Below are positions 34,388 to 42,601 of a stretch of DNA of 64,000 nucleotides, piece by piece (position 1 is the stretch's first letter; each line of letters starts with the position of its first letter). Under the pieces are notes generated by a model. It searched no databases and was not told the DNA's origin. It saw nothing but the letters and a program-made list of their open reading frames with translations. The position numbers were made by a program, and so were the translations under genes. The DNA lies in assembly GCF_004010325.2 (NCBI RefSeq), contig NZ_SADR02000028.1, positions 30,208-94,207 of the forward strand, written 5' to 3'. This stretch comes from Mesorhizobium sp. M00.F.Ca.ET.216.01.1.1 (GTDB lineage Bacteria > Pseudomonadota > Alphaproteobacteria > Rhizobiales > Rhizobiaceae).

Positions 34388-35416
34388 CTACTTTTCAAAG
34401 TCGATCACGATACGGCCCTGGATGTCACCCCTGTGCATGCGCGAGAAGATGTCGTTGATGTTCTCCAGCCGGTCGGTCGCGATTGTCGCCTTGACCTTTC
34501 CGTCCCCAGCAAAGTCTAGCGCTTCCTGCAGATCGAGCCGTGTCCCGACAATTGAACCGCGGACGGTCACGCCGTTAAGCACGGTATCGAAGATCGACAA
34601 CGGGAAGTCGCCTGGCGGCAAGCCATTGAGCGATACCGTTCCGCCGCGGCCGACCATTCCGAGCGCCTGCTCGAATGCTTTCGGCGATACCGCGGTGACA
34701 AGAACCCCCTGGGCGCCGCCGACCTCCTTCTTGACGAAGGCGGCAGGATCGTCCCGACGAGCGTTGACCGCCAGCGTGGCGCCAAGGCTCTTGGCGAGGT
34801 CAAGCTTTGCATCGTCAATGTCGACGGCGATGACGTTCAGCCCCATAGCCTTCGCATATTGGACCGCCAGATGTCCAAGCCCGCCGATACCTGAGATTAC
34901 CACCCAGTCGCCAGGCTTGGTGTCCGTCACTTTGAGGCCCTTGTAAACGGTCACGCCTGCGCACAGGATCGGCGCGATGTCGGTGAATGACACATTGTCC
35001 GGCAGATGGCCGACGTAGTTGGGGTCGGCAAGGATGTATTCGGCGAAGCTGCCGTTCACCGAATAACCGGTGTTTTGCTGCTCCTCGCAAAGCGTTTCCC
35101 AACCGCCGAGGCAGTGTTTGCAGTGGCCGCAGGCGGTGTAGAGCCAGGGTACGCCGACGCGATCGCCTTCCTTGACATGTCTGACGCCCGATCCAACCGC
35201 CACGACGTGCCCGACACCCTCGTGGCCGGGAATGAAGGGCGGCTTGGGCTTCACAGGCCAATCGCCTTCTGCCGCATGTAGATCAGTGTGGCAAACGCCG
35301 GTCGCGGCGACTTTGACGAGGATCTGTCCGGCTCCGGGTGTTGGGACGGGAACCTCTTCCATCACGAGTGGCTTGCCGAACTCGCGGACGACGGCGGCTT
35401 TCATAGTGTTGGTCAT
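34388..35416 (-). CDS. Zinc-dependent alcohol dehydrogenase (AdhP type)
   Basis: 342 residues from ATG 35416 with AGGAGCATTCC ahead. Catalytic zinc ligands in GVCHTDLHAAEGDW, GHEGVGHVVAVG and CAGVTV, four structural zinc cysteines in CGHCKHCLGGWETLC, and a Rossmann motif GIGGLGHLAVQYAK are present. It is close to AdhP/AdhA ethanol dehydrogenases. It is 112 bases downstream of an aldehyde dehydrogenase on the same strand, so ethanol and acetaldehyde interconversion by the pair is likely. A perfect FNR box lies upstream of the pair. Confidence 0.94.
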   Translation of the reverse strand: MTNTMKAAVVREFGKPLVMEEVPVPTPGAGQILVKVAATGVCHTDLHAAEGDWPVKPKPPFIPGHEGVGHVVAVGSGVRHVKEGDRVGVPWLYTACGHCKHCLGGWETLCEEQQNTGYSVNGSFAEYILADPNYVGHLPDNVSFTDIAPILCAGVTVYKGLKVTDTKPGDWVVISGIGGLGHLAVQYAKAMGLNVIAVDIDDAKLDLAKSLGATLAVNARRDDPAAFVKKEVGGAQGVLVTAVSPKAFEQALGMVGRGGTVSLNGLPPGDFPLSIFDTVLNGVTVRGSIVGTRLDLQEALDFAGDGKVKATIATDRLENINDIFSRMHRGDIQGRIVIDFEK

Positions 35417-35527
35417 GGAATGCTCCTGGGTTGGATCGCGACGCCAACGCAAGGGTTTGCGCTGGCCGCCTCGAAAGTGGTGACAGGCTTTCCGGCCCCA
35501 CTGAGGGTTGGCGGAGAACTGGAACGT

Positions 35528-36919
35528 TCAGAACCGAGCGTCGATGTCGACCACATCGATCAGCTTATGGTTCACGAACTCCTTGAGGCCGAGGCCCAGA
35601 AGTTCACGACCATAGCCGGAGCGGCCGATGCCGCCGAAGGGCAAGTCGGCCTCGACTTTGGTCGGGTGGTTGACGAAGACCATTCCGGTCGAGAGCCTCC
35701 TCGCGACTTCCGCGCCGTGCTTCGTATCGGATGTGAACACCGAGCCGCCGAGACCGAAGGGGGAATCGTTGGCGATGCGCACGGCGTCGTCCTCATCCTT
35801 GGCGCGGAAGAGCATCGAGACGGGACCGAAGAATTCCCAATAACGGGCCGGATTGTCCTCGCCGACTTCGGTCAGGATGGTCGGCTGCACGAAGGCGCCG
35901 TGGTTTGGGACAGGCGGCCCAACCTCTTCGGCCTTGGCACCATGCGCCACAGCCTGCCGGATTCTATCCTTGATGTCGTCGGCGGCTGCCTGCGAGGACA
36001 AAGGCGCGAGCGTCGTTTCCGCGTCGAACGGATCTCCCGCTTTCAGACCCGCGACACCCTTGCGATACCGGGCCAGGAACTCATCATAGACGTCGTCGAC
36101 AATGATCATGCGCTTCGACGAGACGCAGACCTGGCCACCATTCCAATGCCGGCCGAAAACGGCCCACTTGACGGTCTTTTCCAGATCCGCATCGGCCAAC
36201 ACAACGAAAGCGTCCGCGCCGCCGAGTTCCATCGTGGATTTCTTGAGTGCCTTCCCCGCCTGCGCTGCGACCACTGCACCAGCGTCCTCCGATCCAGTCA
36301 GGGCGACGCCATGGACGCGTGGGTCGGCGATGATCATCTCGACCTGAGAACGTGTCGCATAAAGGTTGAGGAAAGCACCGGCCGGCAGCCCGGCCTCCCG
36401 CATCAACCTTTCAAAGGCGGCGGCGCTCTGAGGCACGTTGGAGGCGTGCTTCAAAAGCATCGTATTGCCGGCGGAGAGTTGGGGAGCGATGATGCGCGCG
36501 ATCTGGTAATAGGGGAAGTTCCAGGGTTCGATCGCGAGCAGCACGCCGAGCGGTTCGCACACGATAACAGCCTCGCCCTCGGCTGGATCAGCCACCGACA
36601 GTTTTTCCGGTTGCAGCAGCCGATCGGCATTGTGAACGTAGTATTCAAGGATCTTCGCTGACAGTTCGACCTCGGCCTTCGCCTCGGCAAAAAGCTTGCC
36701 CATTTCCAGCGTCAGCAGCTTTGCATACTCGTCCGCGTTCTGCCGCAGCAGGCCGGCTGCTTTTTGCAGGATCATTCCACGAGCCGCGTAGGATGTATGG
36801 CGCCAGGCAAGAAAAGCGTTGTGAGCGGCGTCGATCGCCTGGGCGATCTCTTCGTCCGTGGCGTTCGGAAAGCTCTTCAGCACCTCGCCGGTATAAGGAT
36901 AGGTCGTTGCATAAGTCAT
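35528..36919 (-). CDS. NAD(P)-dependent aldehyde dehydrogenase (succinate-semialdehyde type)
   Basis: 463 residues from ATG 36919 with GGAAGGGAACGACAC ahead. Substrate site Glu in MELGGADAF, catalytic Cys in WNGGQVCVSSKRMIIV, oxyanion Asn in EPWNFPYYQ are visible. The start (YPYTGEVLKSFPNATDEEI) is that of the short GabD/Sad subgroup. Physiological substrate unclear; the adjacent alcohol dehydrogenase suggests an aldehyde from alcohol metabolism, whereas the subgroup suggests succinate semialdehyde. Confidence 0.93.
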   Translation of the reverse strand: MTYATTYPYTGEVLKSFPNATDEEIAQAIDAAHNAFLAWRHTSYAARGMILQKAAGLLRQNADEYAKLLTLEMGKLFAEAKAEVELSAKILEYYVHNADRLLQPEKLSVADPAEGEAVIVCEPLGVLLAIEPWNFPYYQIARIIAPQLSAGNTMLLKHASNVPQSAAAFERLMREAGLPAGAFLNLYATRSQVEMIIADPRVHGVALTGSEDAGAVVAAQAGKALKKSTMELGGADAFVVLADADLEKTVKWAVFGRHWNGGQVCVSSKRMIIVDDVYDEFLARYRKGVAGLKAGDPFDAETTLAPLSSQAAADDIKDRIRQAVAHGAKAEEVGPPVPNHGAFVQPTILTEVGEDNPARYWEFFGPVSMLFRAKDEDDAVRIANDSPFGLGGSVFTSDTKHGAEVARRLSTGMVFVNHPTKVEADLPFGGIGRSGYGRELLGLGLKEFVNHKLIDVVDIDARF

Positions 36920-37419
36920 GTGTCGTTCCCTTCCTCGAGACAAAAGGAGCAAGCCGTCGAAAACTCAGGCGGCGGCAAGTTCCTTGATTGATTGCATCAT
37001 CCGGGTAAGCGCTGCCTGAGCGTCGCCGTAGAACCGGCAATCATCAGGGCGGATTGGCGATCTTGTACATGGCGTGTGCCAGCCCTGAGTTCCTGTTCGC
37101 CGATTCGATTTTGGTTCGCAGTGTGGAGCCTCTTGCCGCACGCTTCCTTCCTACGCGGCGTTCTTCACGCACTGAGCCCTAAGGCGATCACAAACATCGG
37201 TCGTTGATCGTGATCAATAAGACAGAAGAAACGAGCTAACAGCGTCCGCAGGTCTCTTGCCACCAACCCTCGAAACAACCCGACCGGGGTCGGGAAGGAG
37301 GCTCGAATAGGCAGCTCCATCACCTTGCAGACCTTCAGAAGGATATGAGCCAGCTGAAGGCGGCGGATGACCTACTGTGGCGCCTCACTCGGCGAACATC
37401 ACGCGTGCCCGCCCGCAAC
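36920..37419. other. 500-base intergenic region upstream of the aldehyde dehydrogenase
   Basis: No complete gene is seen. The minus strand near 36965-37040 encodes a short peptide-like run ending in QSIKELAAA before a stop, possibly the end of a lost gene. The FNR/FixK box at 37204-37217 is the main recognisable element. Confidence 0.45.
37204..37217. promoter_or_regulatory. FNR/FixK-type box
   Basis: TTGATCGTGATCAA is a perfect TTGAT-N4-ATCAA palindrome. It is 285 bases upstream of the aldehyde dehydrogenase start; no rightward gene begins nearby. Confidence 0.78.
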
Positions 37420-38502
37420 TTACTGCGGCCCAACAGCGATCACTTGTTTGCCTGGAGGCCCTCGGCCTGCCAAGTCCCCGAGCGCTGAAGGCACTTGCTC
37501 CAGCGTACGCACGTTGGCGATGCGCGGTGAAAGCTTGCCTTCGGCGAGCATCGCCATCAGGGCGGCAAGATCTTCGCGGTACCACTCGGGGTGACGACGC
37601 GCGAGCGTCTGAATGCTGTATAGGGAGGTTCTTTTCCCTCCGGGGAGCAGGTTCGCAGCAAAGGCCAATGCGAGTTTCCAGGCCGTCCATGCGCTGCCTC
37701 GCCGATGCCGCTCACCACGCGACAGTAGGGTGACCATGCCGAACCAGACCAATCGCCCGCCCGGGTGCAGCGTCCGCAGCGATGCTGTCGCGGTGGCGCC
37801 GATTCCGTCGTATCCGTACGCGACGCCGCGACCGTCCGTCAGCTCTCTGCAGCGTGTCGGGACGTCCTCGTGCTCAAAGTCGATGAGGACACCGCCTTCG
37901 GCCTCTATGTGCGCTCGCTTAGCCGCACGGTCCGTGCCAAGAACCCGCACGCCCAACTGACGAGCTATCTGCATGAACGCGGTCCCAACGCCTCCACCGG
38001 CGCCCTGGAGCAGCACCGTGTCACCTGTCTTGATCGATGTGGATCGGGTCAGCATCTGGTAAGCGACCACGTAGTCCATCACCAGACACACTGCCAGCGT
38101 CGGCGTGACTGTCGCCGGGACCGGAACAACCCACTCACCAGGCACTACCGCATGCTCTGCCCAGCCACCTACGATCGAGAGACAGGCAATTCGTTGGCCA
38201 ACTCTCACATGGCGGATTTCCGAGCCGACCGATTCGACGATGCCGACCACATCCCAGCCCGGGACATGCGGTGTCGGACGCCGTTCCGGATGCAGCCCTT
38301 GACAGACCAGCAGGTCGGCAAAGCTGATGCCGGCTGCCTCTACGCGGAGGCGCACCTGTCGCGGTTCCGGCGGCGGGGTCTCCCACTGACGCAGCTCTAA
38401 CGCCTCGGAGCCGCCATGCCGGGTCAATACAACAGCCCTGCCCACCAGGGATGCAGGTTGGCCTGCCGTGTTCCCTATTTCCGGCACGGCCCGCTTGTAC
38501 AT
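37420..38502 (-). CDS. Quinone oxidoreductase-type (zinc-free) MDR enzyme
   Basis: 360 residues. A medium-chain reductase without zinc cysteines: VEAAGISFADLLVCQGL at the substrate site, VPGWDVVGIVESVG, and a nucleotide motif GAGGGVGTAFMQIARQLGV. NADPH:quinone reductase or enone reductase activity is likely. A central insert rich in Arg and hydrophobic residues (around WKLALAFAANLLPGG) occurs in the VAT1-like branch. It follows the short-chain dehydrogenase by eight bases, so the two form one operon. Confidence 0.88.
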   Translation of the reverse strand: MYKRAVPEIGNTAGQPASLVGRAVVLTRHGGSEALELRQWETPPPEPRQVRLRVEAAGISFADLLVCQGLHPERRPTPHVPGWDVVGIVESVGSEIRHVRVGQRIACLSIVGGWAEHAVVPGEWVVPVPATVTPTLAVCLVMDYVVAYQMLTRSTSIKTGDTVLLQGAGGGVGTAFMQIARQLGVRVLGTDRAAKRAHIEAEGGVLIDFEHEDVPTRCRELTDGRGVAYGYDGIGATATASLRTLHPGGRLVWFGMVTLLSRGERHRRGSAWTAWKLALAFAANLLPGGKRTSLYSIQTLARRHPEWYREDLAALMAMLAEGKLSPRIANVRTLEQVPSALGDLAGRGPPGKQVIAVGPQ

Positions 38503-38510
38503 AGGCTCCG

Positions 38511-39380
38511 CTACCCTCTGGATCCGCGTTCGCCGGTTCGACCTGAGGTGGGAGCGCCGAGAGGCTCTTTGCCACCGTGGCGAGCCTCAAGGCGGCTCAT
38601 GATGCGTTTGCCAATCCTCGCAACGACATCTCTCGGCGCGAACCGAATCGAAAGAACCTGGAGTTTGTTCGCGAGCCCAACGACGATGCTTGTGTCACCC
38701 CGCATCAGCGCGCGGTAGCCCGCCTGCGCAACCTCCGCTGCACTTAGCAACTTGCCCTGAAAAATGTTCGTATCGATCATTTGGGCCCGCTCTGCGAATG
38801 CGGTCCTGGTCGCGCCGGGGCACAAGGTCGTCACGGTGACGCCCGTACCCTTCAATTCTTCAGCAAGGGCTTCAGAAAGGCTCAGGACGTAGGCCTTGGT
38901 GGCACAATAGACGGCGTTGAGCGGTCCAGGCGCGAACGATCCGGTCGAGCCCAGATTCAGGATCTTGCCGGAGCGCTGTTCGATCATCTCGGGCAGCAGC
39001 AGCTTCGAGAGTTGCGTCAGCGCGACGATATTCGTCTGGATCATGTCCAGCTCGCGCTGCGCATCTGTCTCCCAGAACGGGCCATAGACGTTGAAGCCTG
39101 CGTTGTTGACCAGGATATTGATATGGATGCCTTTGTCTTGCAGGGCTCGATGGATGACCGCTGCGGCCTCGGGCCGCGACAGGTCGGTTGGTATGACAAT
39201 CGCCGTAATGCCGAAGCTTTGCCTCAGCTCATCAGCCACGCGTTCGAGCCGCGACGCATCGCGGGCAACCAGCACGAGGTCGAAATGGTCACGCGCAAGG
39301 AGCTTTGCGAATTCGTAACCGATCCCGCTGCTTGCTCCGGTGATCAGGGCGGTCCTGCGGGCAATGTCTGTGCTTCCCAT
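38511..39380 (-). CDS. Short-chain dehydrogenase/reductase
   Basis: 289 residues from ATG 39380 with GTGGAGCGAGCG ahead. TALITGASSGIGYEFAKLLA is the NAD(P) motif, NNAG and the catalytic YCATK with upstream Ser are present. The C-terminal extension (RIMSRLEARHGGKE) is typical of the DltE-like branch. Substrate unknown. A FixK/FNR-like box lies 63 bases upstream, shared with the divergent flavodoxin-like gene. Confidence 0.9.
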   Translation of the reverse strand: MGSTDIARRTALITGASSGIGYEFAKLLARDHFDLVLVARDASRLERVADELRQSFGITAIVIPTDLSRPEAAAVIHRALQDKGIHINILVNNAGFNVYGPFWETDAQRELDMIQTNIVALTQLSKLLLPEMIEQRSGKILNLGSTGSFAPGPLNAVYCATKAYVLSLSEALAEELKGTGVTVTTLCPGATRTAFAERAQMIDTNIFQGKLLSAAEVAQAGYRALMRGDTSIVVGLANKLQVLSIRFAPRDVVARIGKRIMSRLEARHGGKEPLGAPTSGRTGERGSRG

Positions 39381-39442
39381 CGCTCGCTCCACTCAGCAGG
39401 TCAGCCGGGAGCCAACAACACCCGAATTCGAAGGCCCAGTCC

Positions 39443-39456
39443 TTGATCGCGGTCAA
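39443..39456. promoter_or_regulatory. FixK/FNR-like box in a divergent promoter
   Basis: TTGATCGCGGTCAA fits TTGA-N6-TCAA with one change from the ideal FNR palindrome. It lies midway between start codons at 39380 (leftward) and 39524 (rightward). Confidence 0.65.
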
Positions 39457-39523
39457 AGCGGACGGCGGCGGCCCTTGTTAGCTTTTCTAAGCGGTGGGCG
39501 TCTCTCATAGAGCGAGCAACGAT

Positions 39524-40123
39524 ATGAGCACTTTCTGGACAGGCCTGCTCATCGCGGTGGCCATTATCGTCGTGATCGCCGGCGGATCGTTTACATGGCT
39601 GGTATGGCGGCTCAATGAGGAGACGGTGACGCCACTCACGGTCTCCAACCCGGACGGAACCGCCGGCAAGGCGCTGGTCGTCTACCAGCCGGGGCTCAGC
39701 AGTTTTCCGAAGCGGGTGACCGAAGCATTCAGCGAAGGCCTCGTCGCATCGGGGTGGCAAGTCTCGACCACGACAGCGAGCAGCAAGGCACCCGCTGCGG
39801 TCGCAGGCTACGACCTCATCATTCTCAGCTCGCCCGTCTATGGCGGTGCACCCGGAAAGCCGCTTGCCCGCTATATCGAGCGGGTGGCGGACTTCGGCCG
39901 AAAGCCCGTCGTGGTACTTTTGACCGGCGCCGGCGACGTTGAGCCAGCGATCAAGCTGACCGAGCAGATGGTGGTTCGGGCGGGCGGCCGCGCAATCCGA
40001 AGTCTCGGGCTCACGACGATGAAGCCCAATGACGAAGCGAACAAATACACCGGCTCCAACACCGACAGAGCGATCCAGATTGCGCGGGAGACCGGACGCG
40101 CTTTGCAGCCAGCGGTCCAATAG
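39524..40123 (+). CDS. Membrane-anchored flavodoxin-like protein
   Basis: 199 residues. An N-terminal helix (LLIAVAIIVVIAGGSFTWLVW, written here as positions 8-28) anchors the protein; the rest has a flavodoxin-like fold with KALVVYQPG for the first strand and phosphate loop, LIILSSPVYGGAPGKPLARY and VVVLLTGAGD. The loop VYQPGLSSF is not the classic T/S-x-T-G-N-T, so FMN binding is uncertain. It overlaps closely with the following CDP-alcohol transferase gene and may be cotranscribed from the FixK/FNR-like promoter. Confidence 0.75.
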   Translation: MSTFWTGLLIAVAIIVVIAGGSFTWLVWRLNEETVTPLTVSNPDGTAGKALVVYQPGLSSFPKRVTEAFSEGLVASGWQVSTTTASSKAPAAVAGYDLIILSSPVYGGAPGKPLARYIERVADFGRKPVVVLLTGAGDVEPAIKLTEQMVVRAGGRAIRSLGLTTMKPNDEANKYTGSNTDRAIQIARETGRALQPAVQ

Positions 40124-40124
40124 C

Positions 40125-40712
40125 ATGGTGACCAGGCAGTTCTGCGCTGGCAGCGGCGGCTCGCGCAGGCTCGAACTCTTGCCGCTGCTGCCGCAGCTTC
40201 TCACTGGACTGCGGCTGGCCAGTGCGCCGCTGGTGTGGTGGCTGGTGACGCGCCTCGAGCTTCAAGCGGCATTCGCCTGTCTCGGCTTCGCCATGGTCTC
40301 GGACGCGGCTGATGGATCGCTGGTCCGACGGTTCGGCACGCCGTCGCGAGCCGGCGCCTATTTCGACGCGACCGCTGACTTTGCGGTCATCGCGGCGGCG
40401 TTCTCCGCCTTTGCCTACCTTGACATCTATCCAGTCTGGCTAGTCGCCCTGATCGCCCTTGCCTTTCTTGTGTTTCTCCTGTCGTCGTGCCTGACGTCGA
40501 CGATCTATGATCCGGTCGGCCGCTATATCGGCGGTATCCTCTTCGTCGCCATCGCCGCCACCCTGCTGCTTCAGGACCTTCTGCTGCAGTTCGTAATTCT
40601 ATCGGCTGCCACGGCCTCACTCACCATTACTCTGGGCGCGCGAGCCGCCTACACGCTGGCGACGCGCCGGCAAATTCTGATTGGTGCTCGATATCCTAAG
40701 ACGAGCCTGTAG
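40125..40712 (+). CDS. CDP-alcohol phosphatidyltransferase family protein
   Basis: 195 residues from ATG 40125, one base after the previous stop. The family motif D-x2-D-G-x4-R-x7/8-G-x3-D-x3-D is present in DAADGSLVRRFGTPSRAG followed by AYFDATADF, with five to six hydrophobic helices. Such enzymes move phosphoalcohol groups from CDP-linked donors to lipids or inositol. Product unknown. The first small residue after the second Asp differs from consensus (usual AR is VR), which is mild. Confidence 0.82.
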   Translation: MVTRQFCAGSGGSRRLELLPLLPQLLTGLRLASAPLVWWLVTRLELQAAFACLGFAMVSDAADGSLVRRFGTPSRAGAYFDATADFAVIAAAFSAFAYLDIYPVWLVALIALAFLVFLLSSCLTSTIYDPVGRYIGGILFVAIAATLLLQDLLLQFVILSAATASLTITLGARAAYTLATRRQILIGARYPKTSL

Positions 40713-40739
40713 CAGAACCGGCAGGGGAGACCTCCCCTG

Positions 40740-41117
40740 ATGGACCGTATCAAACGTTTCGGCGTTGGCGCGAGCTTCGTTCTCGTTCCCGTCGCCATGA
40801 TCTTCGGCTTTGCCTCCCATCGCAACCTCGCAGATCTGAGCGCCTCGACGGATGTCGAGAAATGGGTGAGCGAGTTTCACCGCAATCAAACGTGACGACT
40901 GGCACATCTCGGTTCTGTGGGCAGCCGCGTTGGTCACAGCGGTCGTTCTCGAATGGATGCGTCTTCTGAAGGATAAGGCCCCGCACTGGCGCTGACAGCC
41001 GGCACCCTGGGCATCGTGGGCTGCTTCATGCTTGCAGCGCACAAAGGCGCCACATCGCGACATTGGTTGGCACCTGAGCAAGGGGCGGCAAACGACACCA
41101 TTCTGCCCTTCCTCTGA
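40740..41117 (+). pseudogene. Decayed small membrane protein gene
   Basis: An ATG at 40740 starts MDRIKRFGVGASFVLVPVAM and a TM segment ending in a TGA at 40893-40895. In another frame the next bases read WHISVLWAAALVTAVVLEWM, then after a stop LGIVGCFMLAAHKGA, which continue the helical pattern of one family of four-helix membrane proteins (FASH near the first helix, AADKGA after the third). At least two frame disruptions and an internal loss are needed, so it is a relic. It follows the CDP-alcohol gene by 28 bases. Confidence 0.6.
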
Positions 41118-41189
41118 AGATGCGTTATGGCAAACAGTGCCCCAGGCTGATGTTTGACATTGAGGCTCAGGCGAGTGCCATTCCGAGGA

Positions 41190-42404
41190 TCAGCCGTTCA
41201 TCTTGCGATCCTCGTCGGACGTATAGGAAGGCCCGATCGAATCGGCAGTTGCGCGCTTTTCATGCCTTCCGAACACGAGCACCAAAGACAGAAGACCCAA
41301 AACGCCGCAGATGACGAAGCCGAAAGTCAGGCCGAGCAGTTGCGACAGCGCGCCGATCAACAACGGGCCGACCATGTCGCCGAACTCCTTGAACGATCCG
41401 GCGACGCCCATCGTCGCGCCCAATCGTCCCTCCTTGGCCAGCCTGCTCACGAGCAGATCGCTGTTCGTCCATACCGTGCCGACGCCGATGCCGGCGACAA
41501 TCGACAGCGCAAGCAGCGAGTTGCCTTGTGTAAAGGGGGCCGCAATCACGCTCAGGGCGGACAGGACAAGCCCGATCTTGATTGTCGTCGCCGCTTCAAT
41601 GACATCAGCGACCCAGCCGGCAACGGGCTGAACAAGCAGATACGCCAAGGCAACGACCGAGATCACAATCCCGCTCTCGAGCGGCGTATAGCCGAGACTC
41701 GAGATATAGACGGGCAGGAAGCCGAAGAGGATTCCAACGAAGAACATGTTGACGACGATCACGAGATACCATGTCAGCAGGTCCGGCTGGCGCGCGACCT
41801 GCCACAAGCTCCGAAGCGAGAAGTCATCATCATCGTCGAGACTGAGCTGTTCGCTCGTCTGCGGATCCGGCAGCATGGTAGAGATCAAGAAAGCCAGCAC
41901 ACCGACGGCTGCCGTTGCATAGAAGATGGCAGCGAAGCTGCTCTGCAGCACGATCGCGCCGCCGATCACGGGACTGACGACGTAGCCGGCGCCCTTGATC
42001 GCATTGTAGATGCCGAAGGCCCGTCCGCGGTTCTCCGCGAAGTAAACGCCGACAAGGGCCAATGAGACCGCAGACAACGCGGCGGCACCGACACCCTGCA
42101 AGAAGCGAACGACCACGAGGAGACGCGGATCAACAAAAGGATAGAGAAGGGAAGCCAGGACGAAGACCGCTATTCCGACGAGCATTGTCCGCTTCATGCC
42201 CGCTCGGTCAGCCAAAGCACCGAACAAGGGCTTGGCCACGATCTCCGCAAGATCGTACGCGGCGATAAGGACACCGATCATTGCCAAGCCAACGCCAACT
42301 TCCTTGGCGTAGCTGGGAAGGTTCACGGCCACGACATGCGCGCCGAACGAGGTGACGAACCCCACGAATCCGAGAATGGCAGCTATGGCAAGAGAAGGCT
42401 TCAT
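41190..42404 (-). CDS. MFS transporter
   Basis: 404 residues with twelve hydrophobic segments; the loop motif FGALADRAGMKRTML after helix 2 and GRAFGIYNAIKGAGYVVSP in helix 4-5 (antiporter motif C) suggest a drug:H+ antiporter-like carrier. The middle loop is acidic (LSLDDDDDF). Substrate unknown. It is a single leftward gene, with the phytoene-desaturase-like gene about 200 bases upstream. Confidence 0.88.
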   Translation of the reverse strand: MKPSLAIAAILGFVGFVTSFGAHVVAVNLPSYAKEVGVGLAMIGVLIAAYDLAEIVAKPLFGALADRAGMKRTMLVGIAVFVLASLLYPFVDPRLLVVVRFLQGVGAAALSAVSLALVGVYFAENRGRAFGIYNAIKGAGYVVSPVIGGAIVLQSSFAAIFYATAAVGVLAFLISTMLPDPQTSEQLSLDDDDDFSLRSLWQVARQPDLLTWYLVIVVNMFFVGILFGFLPVYISSLGYTPLESGIVISVVALAYLLVQPVAGWVADVIEAATTIKIGLVLSALSVIAAPFTQGNSLLALSIVAGIGVGTVWTNSDLLVSRLAKEGRLGATMGVAGSFKEFGDMVGPLLIGALSQLLGLTFGFVICGVLGLLSLVLVFGRHEKRATADSIGPSYTSDEDRKMNG

Positions 42405-42601
42405 AGGCAGACATAGGGAGGATTGAGAGCAATAATGTCGACTGATTGCTGCGACGGGAATCAGCCACGCCTTGTCAACATGCTAGCACGGCGCCCACGC
42501 CAGACCAGTGGCGCGAAGTAAGCACGGCGCACCATAGGCACACCATGTATCGGCGCGTGGCTCGACTTTCCGGGCACGAACGCCCACTTGGCTAGCGCAA
42601 C

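Noticed and set aside
36960..37040. Short minus-strand peptide run ending QSIKELAAA
   Set aside because: Could be the tail of a lost gene, but too short to assign to a family.
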